Positions 61,901-64,000 of a DNA stretch of 64,000 nt are shown here, one piece after another (position 1 is the first letter of the stretch; each line of letters begins with the position of its first letter). The translations under genes and the position numbers were made by a program. The notes under the pieces were generated by a model that saw only the letters and a program-made list of their open reading frames with translations, had not been told where the DNA came from and made no database searches. Source of the stretch: Hyalella azteca (lineage: Eukaryota; Arthropoda; Malacostraca; Amphipoda; Hyalellidae); the NCBI RefSeq assembly GCF_000764305.2, contig NW_025945035.1:1-64000 (forward strand). The letters are read 5' to 3'.

Positions 61901-63636
61901 GAGAAACGAGCGCGGCCTACTGAACAACAATCGCTCCTTGGAGAAGCTGGGGCGAGATACGTCGCCTCGTGCTAACAGATTGTCCAGGTAGGGACTTTAG
62001 GGCATCACGTGGCACGGATAGACGGTATAAAGACCTGGTCATATATATTAGCTATGATAGATATAAATATGCTAGAATGCTGTAAAATGTATGAATTCAT
62101 AAAAAAAATGAATTCATCAATTCATTTTCAATCAAAATTGAATTCATCAATTCAAGAAAATGTATGAATTCATCAACAGATGGTCCAATAAAGTGGTTTT
62201 ATATATTAACTATTGATCATAGATATAAATTTGCTGAAAATTTTAAAGATTTTATTGTATGAATTCATCAATGGAGTTAAATTTCAAACGTCTTGCGTTT
62301 CTTCGTTGCGAATTCAAACACTGCACTAATTACAATTAATGGAAGGAAGATATATTTTACCTTCACACTTATGCCGCATAGATAAAATAATTACTGTAGA
62401 TTTACTGTAGATTAATTACGTCACAAATATATATACTATATATCATCTGAAGTTGCGTTTGATCACTAACGATATTTGGACATATTTCATTTATTCATTT
62501 CCTTGAATAAATTTCCTTACCATTTTTATCGCTGGGCCTGAAAACTCTGAAATGCTCGCACGTATTTCACGCGCGCCCGAGAAATTCAAGGAGCCATTGT
62601 GAAGGCTCCTCAATTTTCAGAGACTCGCTGAGTCGAATTTTGCCCCGCTCGTCAGACTCGAGGATTTTATTTATATTTTGTCCAGTTAGCAAGAACTTTT
62701 CTTTCAAAAATTTTTTGGGAATCACAAGTTCAACATTTTTCATGGATGTGATTGACCGCATTAATGGGGCTGATGTTAAACATTAAAAGATTGATTAATT
62801 AATTGTTATTTTAATTTTTTCGAAATCTGCTCAGGTACAGTCGACGGTTCTTTGCTGGCATGGGCAACAAGCGAGAGTCCGTTTGTTCAGAAGTAACAAC
62901 CACAACAACATTCATCACCAATGGCAGTAACCAGCCTCACCATAACTTTCACCATCAGAAGACAAGTAAGCAGCTTCTCCCACTTCACCATTTCCAAGCA
63001 CCCACCGGCTCAGGAGCCCTACAGCCTCGCCACTTTCGTCACTCTCAGCCAAATTTATCACAAGTTTCATACTTCAACACAACACGCAACTCAGCTGAAG
63101 TGCACGACATCCACACGACCAGCACCGATGTCAATGCAGACAACCTCCTGCCGGCGTATCGGCCGGTGTCCGGCACCTCGAGCCGAGCGTTGAGTCCCTT
63201 CGATCCTCCTAATATCCCCTTGATAACCCCACCAATCCTGACCCCATCTGGGGATACCCAGCACGATAACGACCCCAGCGGTCTCCTCTTACAAATGGGT
63301 TTGTCCACATCAGCGACATCGACGCTAGCGCAAACTTCCGACAACCGCTCAGTTTCATCATCGGACATTTCGTGTAAAGCAAAGGACCTGACGCGCTATG
63401 TTGATCAATTCAACAGCCATCAGGCGACAGAGACCCAGTGTTCAACACCCGATATCAGTTCGACCGTCCCTTGTGTTATAACTACGCCCCACGCACCAGC
63501 ATGCAGTTCAGCGAGGCCGTACCTCGAGAAAATAGAATCTGTGAGCTCGCGAGAAGAAGCTGCTGAGTTTGCAGACAGAACTTCTTACGACGAGGAGGCT
63601 GCCCTGTTCAGCAACGCAACTGAACCTTTGTTATAA
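25371..63636 (+). CDS. Pdfr: Pigment-dispersing factor receptor (class B GPCR), ten visible exons, one exon missing
   Basis: The product is a secretin-family receptor for the circadian neuropeptide PDF, acting at the plasma membrane of clock-target neurons and signalling mainly through Gs and cAMP (family knowledge). Visible exons: 25371-25902, 54403-54488, 55475-55584, 56364-56457, 58554-58641, 58875-58955, 59477-59538, 61180-61317, 61824-61987 and 62835-63636. All visible junctions are phase-compatible with GT/AG borders. They encode about 718 residues: six-cysteine hormone-binding domain (C124 to C199), TM1-TM5, the end of TM7 and a 300-residue tail. PDFR-specific signs are [13 protein letters not shown] before TM2, [19 protein letters not shown] in TM3, and a tail with [15 protein letters not shown] resembling fly PDFR. 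The exon for loop 3, TM6 and most of TM7 is absent at the one-N gap (61731). Intron 1 is 28.5 kb. A different class B paralogue (DH31 or DH44 receptor) fits less well. Confidence 0.9.
25903..26165 (+). other. Start of 28.5-kb intron 1
   Basis: Donor GTGAGT at 25903, a strong consensus. The open frame continues about 110 bases into the intron, giving a Cys/Val-rich extension that is not part of the receptor family. Confidence 0.7.
26170..26363 (-). mobile_element. Penelope-like repeat with hammerhead-like core, left arm
   Basis: On the minus strand: CTGATGA, stem GGAG/CTCC, GAAACG (core 26268-26292), with the flanks TTGCGATATAAGC and AGCAAAG shared with the 268-bp insertion at 13148. It runs directly into an 80-base N gap. 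Confidence 0.6.
26364..26443. other. Assembly gap (80 N)
   Basis: Run of N between inverted copies of the same repeat. The true length is unknown. Confidence 0.99.
26444..26650 (+). mobile_element. Penelope-like repeat with hammerhead-like core, right arm
   Basis: Inverse copy of 26170-26363, with the shared stretch TAGGTTTTATGTCTGTCTTT. The core CTGATGA...GGACTCCGAAACG is at 26569-26593. Confidence 0.6.
26655..27050. other. Intron 1, no recognised feature
   Basis: AT-rich. No exon or repeat family recognised. Confidence 0.4.
27065..27200. repeat. Imperfect TATATACGT/TATTACGTACA repeat
   Basis: Alternating TATATA and ACGTA motifs with local palindromes. Confidence 0.65.
27310..27480. repeat. 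55-bp minisatellite, about 3 copies
   Basis: The unit contains ACATCTCAAGGAGAGCAGCT and GTAATTGTACAGGAATGCAG. The third copy is diverged. Confidence 0.85.
27786..27868. repeat. 17-bp repeat (CAATAATTCATTGCATT), about 5 copies
   Basis: Near-perfect short tandem array. Confidence 0.85.
28066..28290. repeat. 32-bp minisatellite, about 7 copies
   Basis: The unit contains GTTATAGCTACAACACACGT then TACCTGCATATA. TACCAGTATATA variants recur every third copy, hinting at a higher-order unit. Confidence 0.9.
28684..28833. mobile_element. 150-bp interspersed repeat with GGACAGAC core, copy 1
   Basis: Contains the palindrome ACTCACTGCAGTGAGT, a CGTCGACGA palindrome, a GGACAGAC/GGACGGAC microsatellite and a CATAAATGAGAAAA end. 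The same structure is at 35078-35228 (inverted) and 54188-54363. Looks like a short non-autonomous element of unknown class. Confidence 0.75.
28834..29440. other. Intron 1, no recognised feature
   Basis: Nothing recognised beyond unique-looking AT-rich sequence. Confidence 0.4.
29444..30046. repeat. 59-bp minisatellite, about 10 copies
   Basis: The unit contains TCTTAAGGGCGGTCATCAGG, TGCTGTTGATGCGG and CCAGACCGGTAATGTTGTGC. Two sub-variants (GACCCCAGACCGATAA and GACTCCAGACCGGTAA) are interspersed. Confidence 0.95.
30050..30714. other. Intron 1, no recognised feature
   Basis: Moderately GC-rich, with short frames that I cannot assign. Confidence 0.4.
30715..30858 (-). mobile_element. 146-bp MITE family, copy 2 (inverted)
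   Basis: Ends GGCCATACTTTCAAAA and TTTTGAAAGTATAGACCC, with the interior ACGTAAGTACTTACGCTCGA as in the other two copies. Confidence 0.75.
30860..32150. other. Intron 1, no recognised feature
   Basis: AT-rich sequence with no supported gene or repeat. Confidence 0.4.
32155..32425. repeat. 33-bp minisatellite, about 8 copies
   Basis: The unit contains AGCTCAAGCATGTAGCTAAG then AGATGCATATCTT. Stop-free on the minus strand because 33 is divisible by three; not coding. Confidence 0.95.
32535..32740. repeat. 20-bp repeat (CTGAATACGGTCACTGGAAG type), about 10 imperfect copies
   Basis: Diverged array with variable spacer. Confidence 0.85.
32768..33075. repeat. 30-bp minisatellite, about 10 copies
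   Basis: The unit contains GGTCCCACTACGTCTCAGGT then CCCAGCAAAT. Open in three plus frames; not called as a gene. Confidence 0.95.
33075..33290. repeat. 38-bp minisatellite, about 5.5 copies
   Basis: The unit contains ACCAGATTGTACTGCGCACT then ACACAAGTGTAGAACTGT, with internal palindromes ACACTTGTGT-like. It abuts the preceding 30-bp array directly, with no shared sequence. Confidence 0.92.
33295..33795. other. Intron 1, no recognised feature
   Basis: No gene or repeat family recognised. Confidence 0.4.
33800..33895. repeat. About 38-bp repeat, 2.5 copies
   Basis: Copies share AACTAAAATATTGAGA and AGGCCTGTCAC. Confidence 0.75.
34025..34243 (-). mobile_element. LINE 3'-end fragment, copy 1
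   Basis: Matches 60541-60690: AATAGGCCCATGGCCTGTTG, CGTGACTTGATTCACAAGGG, CTTATTGCCTGGTCCGTAAT and ACATATGCTCCTGCATA. Only the 3' untranslated part is present, with extra sequence in its middle compared with the other copy. Confidence 0.8.
34238..34312. repeat. About 18-19-bp repeat (CTTCCGTTCAATTTAAAT), 4 copies
   Basis: Starts exactly where the LINE fragment ends. Confidence 0.75.
34497..34842. repeat. 37-bp minisatellite, about 9 copies
   Basis: The unit contains ACATCAGTATACACGCATAC then AAGCACAATACTTTAAC. Confidence 0.95.
34968..35077. repeat. Direct duplication of about 54 bp
   Basis: Two copies sharing AGCAACTCCTGGGAATT and AATGTGTAATGTATTACATT. Confidence 0.8.
35078..35228. mobile_element. 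150-bp interspersed repeat with GGACAGAC core, copy 2 (inverted)
   Basis: Same features as 28684-28833 in inverse: TAGCGCATTTTCTCATTTAT, GTCCGTCCGT, TCGTCGACGA and ACTCACTGCAGTGAGTACTG. Confidence 0.75.
35650..35785. repeat. Repeat of GTGCTGTGCATATTGC (about 24-31 bp unit), about 5 copies
   Basis: TGTGCTG/CATATTGCG blocks in variable order. Confidence 0.8.
36076..37013. repeat. 12-bp minisatellite (GCTGAGGCCAAC), about 78 copies, ending in a one-N gap
   Basis: Long array with variants GCTGAGGCTAAC and GCTGATGCCAAC, and a repeating longer pattern punctuated by CCAACCCAACACTGAGGC. Since 12 is a multiple of three, minus-strand Ala-Ser-Ala-Leu and plus-strand Leu-Arg-Pro-Thr frames stay open. 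The array stops at an N (37014), so its true size is unknown. Confidence 0.95.
37020..38280. other. Intron 1, no recognised feature
   Basis: AT-rich overall. A GC-richer block at 37400-37620 looks transposon-like (GTGTAGGGAAATGG and CCCCTACACCTTTCC near its edges are weakly inverted), but I cannot name a family. Confidence 0.35.
38283..38425. repeat. 22-bp minisatellite (GTGCTATACTGTATTGCTGC plus GA), about 6.5 copies
   Basis: Very homogeneous, with one substitution in the fifth copy. Confidence 0.92.
38430..39160. other. Intron 1, no recognised feature
   Basis: AT-rich unique-looking sequence. Confidence 0.4.
39164..39222. repeat. 23-bp repeat (CACTATCAGCTGCATGGCTG plus ACA), 2.5 copies
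   Basis: Same unit as the array at 41760-41885. It directly precedes a 131-bp duplicated block. Confidence 0.9.
39224..39354 (+). repeat. 131-bp block, copy A (same as 46832-46962)
   Basis: No mismatch seen to 46832-46962, from GTCTAAAAGTGTCGATTTCA to CCCTGCGCCATTAA. A frame encoding a basic Lys/Ser-rich stretch ([20 protein letters not shown]) ends at its TAA. The identity implies very recent duplication, an active repeat, or an assembly artefact. Confidence 0.9.
39685..39890. repeat. Direct duplication of about 105 bp
   Basis: Two copies share TGTATAATTATTGCTTGATT and CGACTGCATCATGCAGGAGT, the latter with the palindrome CTGCATCATGCAG. Confidence 0.85.
39895..40470. other. Intron 1, no recognised feature
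   Basis: GC-richer block at 40270-40460 with no identifiable product. Confidence 0.35.
40476..40555. repeat. 26-bp repeat, 3 copies
   Basis: Unit ACCTGGTGAACATTTATACT then CGTTAT. Confidence 0.85.
40560..41650. other. Intron 1, no recognised gene
   Basis: Includes a CACACAACAGACTGAG repeat (40785-40830). Otherwise AT-rich and unassigned. Confidence 0.4.
41656..41740. repeat. 20-bp repeat (CCACGCAGACACGAACTGTT), about 4 copies
   Basis: Same unit as 47500-47592. It breaks off at the synthetic-looking junction at 41741. Confidence 0.9.
41741..41759 (+). other. Tn5/Nextera mosaic-end sequence (library adapter remnant)
   Basis: The 19 bases AGATGTGTATAAGAGACAG are identical to the Tn5 mosaic end used in Nextera-type libraries. 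Chance occurrence is very unlikely. It lies exactly between two different minisatellites, as expected for an untrimmed read causing a false join. Confidence 0.95.
41760..41885. repeat. 23-bp repeat (CACTATCAGCTGCATGGCTG plus ACA), about 5.5 copies
   Basis: Same unit as 39164-39222; begins immediately after the adapter sequence. Confidence 0.92.
41890..42399. other. Intron 1, no recognised feature
   Basis: Unique-looking AT-rich sequence. The last about 90 bases may be 3' flank of the Penelope-like fragment. Confidence 0.35.
42400..42800 (-). mobile_element. Penelope-like element fragment: C-terminal GIY-YIG endonuclease and hammerhead-like core
   Basis: The minus-strand frame 42518-42781 encodes [20 protein letters not shown], then [32 protein letters not shown] and QSSSFPL. 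This matches the usual C-terminus of Penelope-like elements, where LES holds the conserved catalytic Glu of the GIY-YIG endonuclease. The reverse transcriptase and the GIY-YIG motif itself are missing. Downstream in element orientation a CTGATGA, stem GGGC/GCCC, GAAACG core is at 42410-42432. Truncated copy. Confidence 0.8.
42850..44910. other. Intron 1, no recognised gene
   Basis: AT-rich. Pyrimidine- and A-rich, CAATTC/CACA-rich sequence at 43800-44420, and a short CCTAA run at 44431-44450. No coding frame supported. Confidence 0.4.
44918..45118. repeat. 17-bp repeat (CAGATGGAACAAGTTTC), about 12 copies
   Basis: Moderately diverged array. Confidence 0.9.
45600..46250. repeat. Diverged long-period repeat, about 145 bp
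   Basis: The motif ACATGTGTACCGAGTTTGAA, or a relative of it, recurs at about 45614, 45750, 45901, 46046 and 46193, spaced 136-151 bp and separated by T- or A-rich runs. It could be an ancient satellite or the non-coding part of a large transposon. Confidence 0.4.
46255..46830. other. Poly-A/T-rich sequence, unassigned
   Basis: Many TTTTT/AAAAA runs. No gene seen. Confidence 0.4.
46832..46962 (+). repeat. 131-bp block, copy B (same as 39224-39354)
   Basis: No mismatch seen to copy A, with flanks that differ on both sides. Followed downstream by a Lys/Ser-rich open frame and then by the 20-bp repeat also found at 41656-41740. Confidence 0.9.
47291..47608 (+). CDS. Lys/Ser-rich open frame, possible retroelement ORF1 or gag remnant
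   Basis: I do not recognise this protein. From ATG 47291 the frame encodes about 105 residues, basic and low in hydrophobics ([40 protein letters not shown]), then runs into the 20-bp repeat (RRHELFHAG) and stops at 47606-47608. The frame is open upstream to about 47132 without an ATG. The composition would fit the nucleic-acid-binding ORF1 of a retroelement, and the repeat context supports a mobile origin, but no conserved motif such as a zinc knuckle is visible. Confidence 0.3.
   Translation: MKPKDQSSKEKLKKGGKTLESLSPTASKNKLSQSLKRRMNFPAASSKTKKSALEDLESSTKTSNRPTKTVPRRHELFHAGTNCSTQTRTVPRRHELFHAGRPTLN
47500..47592. repeat. 20-bp repeat (CCACGCAGACACGAACTGTT), about 4.5 copies
   Basis: Same unit as 41656-41740, including alternation of CAGACACG with CAGGCACG. 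Confidence 0.9.
47610..48090. other. Unassigned GC-richer sequence
   Basis: Contains repeated GGTGCCTCTGAGGCC/GGAGCCTCTGAGGCC and repeated CATCTCATCCACCAGCCCCA. Open frames here are Pro/His-rich low complexity. Confidence 0.4.
48090..48165. repeat. About 27-bp repeat, 3 copies
   Basis: Copies of GTGAGCCTCATTAACCTGGC then CTA. Confidence 0.8.
48455..48597. repeat. About 36-bp repeat, 3.5 copies
   Basis: Copies of TCTCATTCATATGAGCAGCT then TCATGATCTGAATA. Confidence 0.8.
48931..49075 (+). mobile_element. 146-bp MITE family, copy 3
   Basis: Ends GGGCCCATACTTTCAAAA and TTTTGAAAGTATGGCCC, nearly perfect inverted termini. This copy is closest to the presumed intact form. Confidence 0.85.
49390..50890. 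repeat. 38-bp minisatellite, about 39 copies (1.5 kb)
   Basis: The unit contains CAGAGACTCTTCTCTTGTTC then CCGTGTCTGTTTTGAGCA. Variant units (TATTGTTCCTGTTTCTGATT, CATGTTCCCGTG) recur in a fixed order, suggesting block duplication. On the minus strand three units make 114 bases without stops, giving 38-residue repeats ([10 protein letters not shown]); not called as a gene. Confidence 0.95.
50895..51365. other. Intron 1, no recognised feature
   Basis: Short unassigned frames on both strands at 51045-51386; neither is convincing. Confidence 0.4.
51370..53440. repeat. 22-bp minisatellite (GGCCTCAGGCACCGCCATTT plus AA), about 94 copies (2.1 kb)
   Basis: Largest array in the window. Regular units are interrupted by marker variants (CACTCGTCGCTATGTAAGG, then CAGACACAACTGTTTAAGG, then CACCACCATTTGAGAC) which recur as a block near 51550, 52200, 52615 and 52870, so a higher-order structure of several hundred bases is superimposed. 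Confidence 0.97.
53450..54185. other. Intron 1, no recognised feature
   Basis: A GAGTGGAATGGAAATTTGG-type diverged repeat is at 53490-53580, then AT-rich unique sequence. Confidence 0.4.
54188..54363. mobile_element. 150-bp interspersed repeat with expanded GGACAGAC core, copy 3
   Basis: Same ends as copies 1 and 2, with a longer (GGACAGAC/GGACGGAC)n core. It ends 39 bases before receptor exon 2, so it occupies the place where the branch point and upstream intronic signals would normally be. Confidence 0.78.
54403..54488 (+). CDS. Pdfr: PDFR exon 2: end of hormone-binding domain
   Basis: Acceptor TTCTGCCGCAG at 54402. Residues 178-206 supply the last two domain cysteines ([14 protein letters not shown]), the NAT glycosylation site and the conserved Trp. 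Phase 1 in, phase 0 out. The donor GTGAGTGGCG at 54489 is the first unit of a 16-bp tandem repeat. Confidence 0.9.
54489..54722. repeat. Splice-donor minisatellite after exon 2, 16-bp unit (GTGAGTGGCGTGGGTG)
   Basis: At least six copies follow directly, each beginning with a donor-like GTGAGT (one GTGTGT). Further GTGAGTGCC/GATGAGT variants continue to 54722. The true donor is the first copy, by phase. Confidence 0.9.
54725..55474. other. Intron 2 remainder, no recognised feature
   Basis: AT-rich, with a short GTTATGT repeat near 55300-55350. Confidence 0.5.
55475..55584 (+). CDS. Pdfr: PDFR exon 3: TM1
   Basis: Acceptor after TTCGTTCAG. Encodes residues 207-242: a short linker, then the hydrophobic [20 protein letters not shown] and VFAAL, transmembrane helix 1. 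Phase 0 in, phase 2 out, at the weak donor GTCAGC. Confidence 0.88.
55590..56363. other. Intron 3; possible short mitochondrial-like segment
   Basis: AT-rich. An unbroken frame at 56073-56333 encodes [20 protein letters not shown] and resembles the second-helix region of cytochrome oxidase subunit 2 over about 60 bases; the rest does not match. A nuclear mitochondrial fragment is possible but weakly supported. Confidence 0.25.
56364..56457 (+). CDS. Pdfr: PDFR exon 4: TM2
   Basis: Residues 243-274, [20 protein letters not shown] then [16 protein letters not shown](T/I)IH is the class B loop-1/TM2 signature, and this form is PDFR-like. Acceptor CACTTGGAAG; phase 2 in, phase 0 out at GTGAGT. 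Confidence 0.92.
56467..56870. repeat. Diverged direct repeat, about 115 bp, 3 copies, starting at exon 4 donor
   Basis: Copies share GGTCCATTGATG, CAGGGTTGGTTTATGGTCTC, GGTAATAAG, TGAGGTTATTA and AAAACGCGAGT. The first starts 10 bases after the exon. Confidence 0.75.
56871..57895. other. Intron 4, no recognised feature
   Basis: AT-rich unique-looking sequence. Confidence 0.45.
57900..58205. repeat. About 65-70-bp minisatellite, 4.5 copies
   Basis: The unit contains TTCGCTATTTATTATTTGCA, TTAAAGTCTGTC and GCCCCACA. Confidence 0.85.
58411..58530. repeat. 27-bp repeat with CACGTG E-boxes, about 4.5 copies
   Basis: The unit contains GCCACGTGTTTTATATGTAT then AATATTT. Exact CACGTG hexamers lie at 58428, 58455, 58473 and 58500. 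One unit is shortened. The array ends about 25-35 bases before exon 5. Confidence 0.9.
58554..58641 (+). CDS. Pdfr: PDFR exon 5: loop 1 end and TM3 start
   Basis: Residues 275-303. C283 (VDC) is the conserved cysteine at the top of TM3 that pairs with loop-2 C365. Ends in [10 protein letters not shown], the class B TM3 signature. Phase 0 in, phase 1 out at GTAATA. Confidence 0.92.
58642..58874. other. Intron 5
   Basis: Short AT-rich intron with GT and AG ends; nothing else seen. Confidence 0.8.
58875..58955 (+). CDS. Pdfr: PDFR exon 6: TM3 end, loop 2, TM4 start
   Basis: Residues 304-330: [20 protein letters not shown] then VYLVIGW. The LYLY and IGW motifs are class B hallmarks and the VVKTFS form is PDFR-like. 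Donor GTCAGT. Confidence 0.92.
58956..59476. other. Intron 6, no recognised feature
   Basis: AT-rich with no repeat array. Confidence 0.6.
59477..59538 (+). CDS. Pdfr: PDFR exon 7: TM4
   Basis: Residues 331-351, [20 protein letters not shown] and G. It aligns without a gap to the fly TM4. Acceptor TTGTACAACAG; phase 1 in, phase 0 out at GTGAGT. Confidence 0.88.
59540..59895. other. Intron 7, first part
   Basis: No recognised repeat or exon before the SINE. Confidence 0.45.
59897..60145 (+). mobile_element. tRNA-derived SINE, copy 3
   Basis: A-box-like TGGCCGAGTTGTTACAG, a degenerate B-box GGTCCGATCCC, the body CTGTGCGCCAGTTTCTGG and the 3' end CCTAATAAACGCTGAAACCG with a TTTA-rich tail. 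Diverged relative to copy 2. Confidence 0.8.
60541..61036 (-). mobile_element. LINE 3' end (CR1/L2-like), with C-terminal reverse transcriptase remnant
   Basis: The minus-strand frame 60631-61036 encodes [20 protein letters not shown], then [20 protein letters not shown] and [20 protein letters not shown]. This is the typical C-terminal tail downstream of the reverse transcriptase in CR1/L2-type LINEs. It ends with the 3' untranslated region and a TTCTA-type microsatellite tail at about 60537-60551. 5'-truncated; sits inside intron 7. A second 3' end is at 34025-34243. Confidence 0.82.
61180..61317 (+). CDS. Pdfr: PDFR exon 8: extracellular loop 2 and TM5
   Basis: Residues 352-397. C365 (VGCFL) pairs with C283. 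[20 protein letters not shown] then [10 protein letters not shown] is TM5. Phase 0 on both sides. The last 37 coding bases and the donor are the first unit of a 43-bp tandem array. Confidence 0.92.
61281..61730. repeat. 43-bp minisatellite made of exon 8 end plus splice donor, about 10.4 copies
   Basis: The unit runs from GGCCACCAACATACTCTTCG through TGTGCCGTATTATGTGG to GTGAGT. Each copy repeats 12 codons of TM5 and a full donor. Only one early copy differs (CTCGTCGTGTGTCG). It terminates at a single N. Confidence 0.95.
61731..61731. other. One-N gap at the site of a missing receptor exon
   Basis: A single N between the donor array and the acceptor array. The exon for loop 3, TM6, extracellular loop 3 and most of TM7 (roughly 60-70 codons by family comparison) should be here but is absent. 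Confidence 0.85.
61732..61860. repeat. 54-bp duplication carrying the exon 9 acceptor
   Basis: Two full copies (61732-61785, 61786-61839) from TGTTCTACTAAGTAATTTGG through TTCTCAGGGTCTGTGGGTGG, then the true exon. Each copy holds a complete acceptor. The upstream one (exon start 61770) reads GLWVALFY and then TAA at 61794-61796. Confidence 0.92.
61824..61987 (+). CDS. Pdfr: PDFR exon 9: end of TM7 and proximal tail
   Basis: [20 protein letters not shown]: the class B TM7 end and helix 8 motif ([11 protein letters not shown]). Then [13 protein letters not shown] and Arg/Ser-rich tail. Phase 2 out at CAG|GTAGGG. The start is fixed by the acceptor TTCTCAG and family alignment. Confidence 0.92.
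61988..62834. other. Intron 9, no recognised feature
   Basis: AT-rich, with repeated GAATTCATCAATTCA-like motifs at 62093-62175. Confidence 0.5.
62835..63636 (+). CDS. Pdfr: PDFR exon 10: cytoplasmic tail and stop
   Basis: Acceptor TCTGCTCAG. Encodes 266 codons after the split Arg: [20 protein letters not shown] then [11 protein letters not shown], resembling the fly PDFR tail. The rest is Ser/Thr/Pro/His-rich and probably disordered, with many potential kinase sites for desensitisation. TAA at 63634-63636. Confidence 0.92.
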
Positions 63637-64000
63637 TCGTCGCACCAGAATATTATTCATATATGTTTAATGTGTAATTCCCTACGAGATTATTTGGAAC
63701 GTCAGAATGTGTTGGACTCTTACGTAGAGTGAACACTGAACAGGGTATAATTCTTATTATGGGCTTACATTTCCCTAGTCTTTGGATCACTTGAGACTGA
63801 TCAGCCATTGATATCTGCAGATATTTCTGGAGATAACAAATTATAGCAAAGCGCTTGATCAGGTCTTGCATTGAATATTTGATGGTTTTTCTATTATTTG
63901 ATAATATATAAAAATTTATATATATCCGCAAATATCATACGGACTCTGAATGAGAAGCGCTGATCTCAAGATAACCGCTTCCGATATATGTATATCGCAT
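63637..64000 (+). other. 3' flank / 3' UTR
   Basis: No canonical AATAAA was seen before the window end, so the polyadenylation site is probably beyond it. Confidence 0.6.

Noticed and set aside
55475..63636. Diuretic hormone 31 or DH44 (calcitonin/CRF-type) receptor
   Set aside because: [13 protein letters not shown] before TM2 and the [15 protein letters not shown] tail fit the PDF receptor better than the sequences expected at those positions in the DH31 or DH44 receptors, judged from memory without alignment.

Overview
The window is animal nuclear DNA, almost certainly from an arthropod. It holds one recognisable cellular gene: a spliced class B G-protein-coupled receptor whose exons match the insect/crustacean pigment-dispersing factor receptor (PDFR) from the cysteine-rich hormone-binding ectodomain to the Lys-Arg-Glu-Ser and Thr-rich C-terminal tail. 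Short interstitial CCTAA/TTAGG runs (the usual arthropod telomere motif) and the transposon families fit this. A crustacean with a minisatellite-rich genome is possible, but the species cannot be fixed from the sequence.

Layout. 1-25370 is non-genic flank (or 5' UTR/intron): three-armed foldbacks, a DUF4817-type mariner remnant carrying a 268-bp nested insertion, a decayed LINE, tRNA-derived SINEs, MITEs and many unrelated minisatellites. 25371-25902 is the first coding exon of the receptor. 25903-54402 is a single 28.5-kb intron packed with tandem arrays (the largest is 2.1 kb of a 22-bp unit), a Penelope-like fragment, other repeats and two assembly gaps (80 N at 26364-26443, one N at 37014). 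54403-63636 carries the remaining nine visible exons, with a third gap (one N at 61731) where the exon for intracellular loop 3, TM6 and most of TM7 should be. 63637-64000 is 3' flank.

The most unusual pattern is at the splice junctions. The donor of exon 2, the donor of exon 8 and the acceptor of exon 9 each lie inside a tandem array, so the splice signal itself is duplicated 2-10 times. Other points: hammerhead-like cores (CTGANGA, short stem, GAAA) recur in Penelope-like repeats, one inside a complete 268-bp insertion flanked by a 14-bp target-site duplication. A 131-bp sequence is present twice with no mismatch seen. An exact 19-bp Tn5/Nextera mosaic end at 41741-41759 joins two minisatellites that also occur elsewhere in the window, which points to a chimeric assembly join.

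Most long open frames here arise from minisatellites whose units lack stop codons, and I have not called them genes. Exon borders were worked out by hand from splice consensus, phase and family similarity, with no alignment tools.
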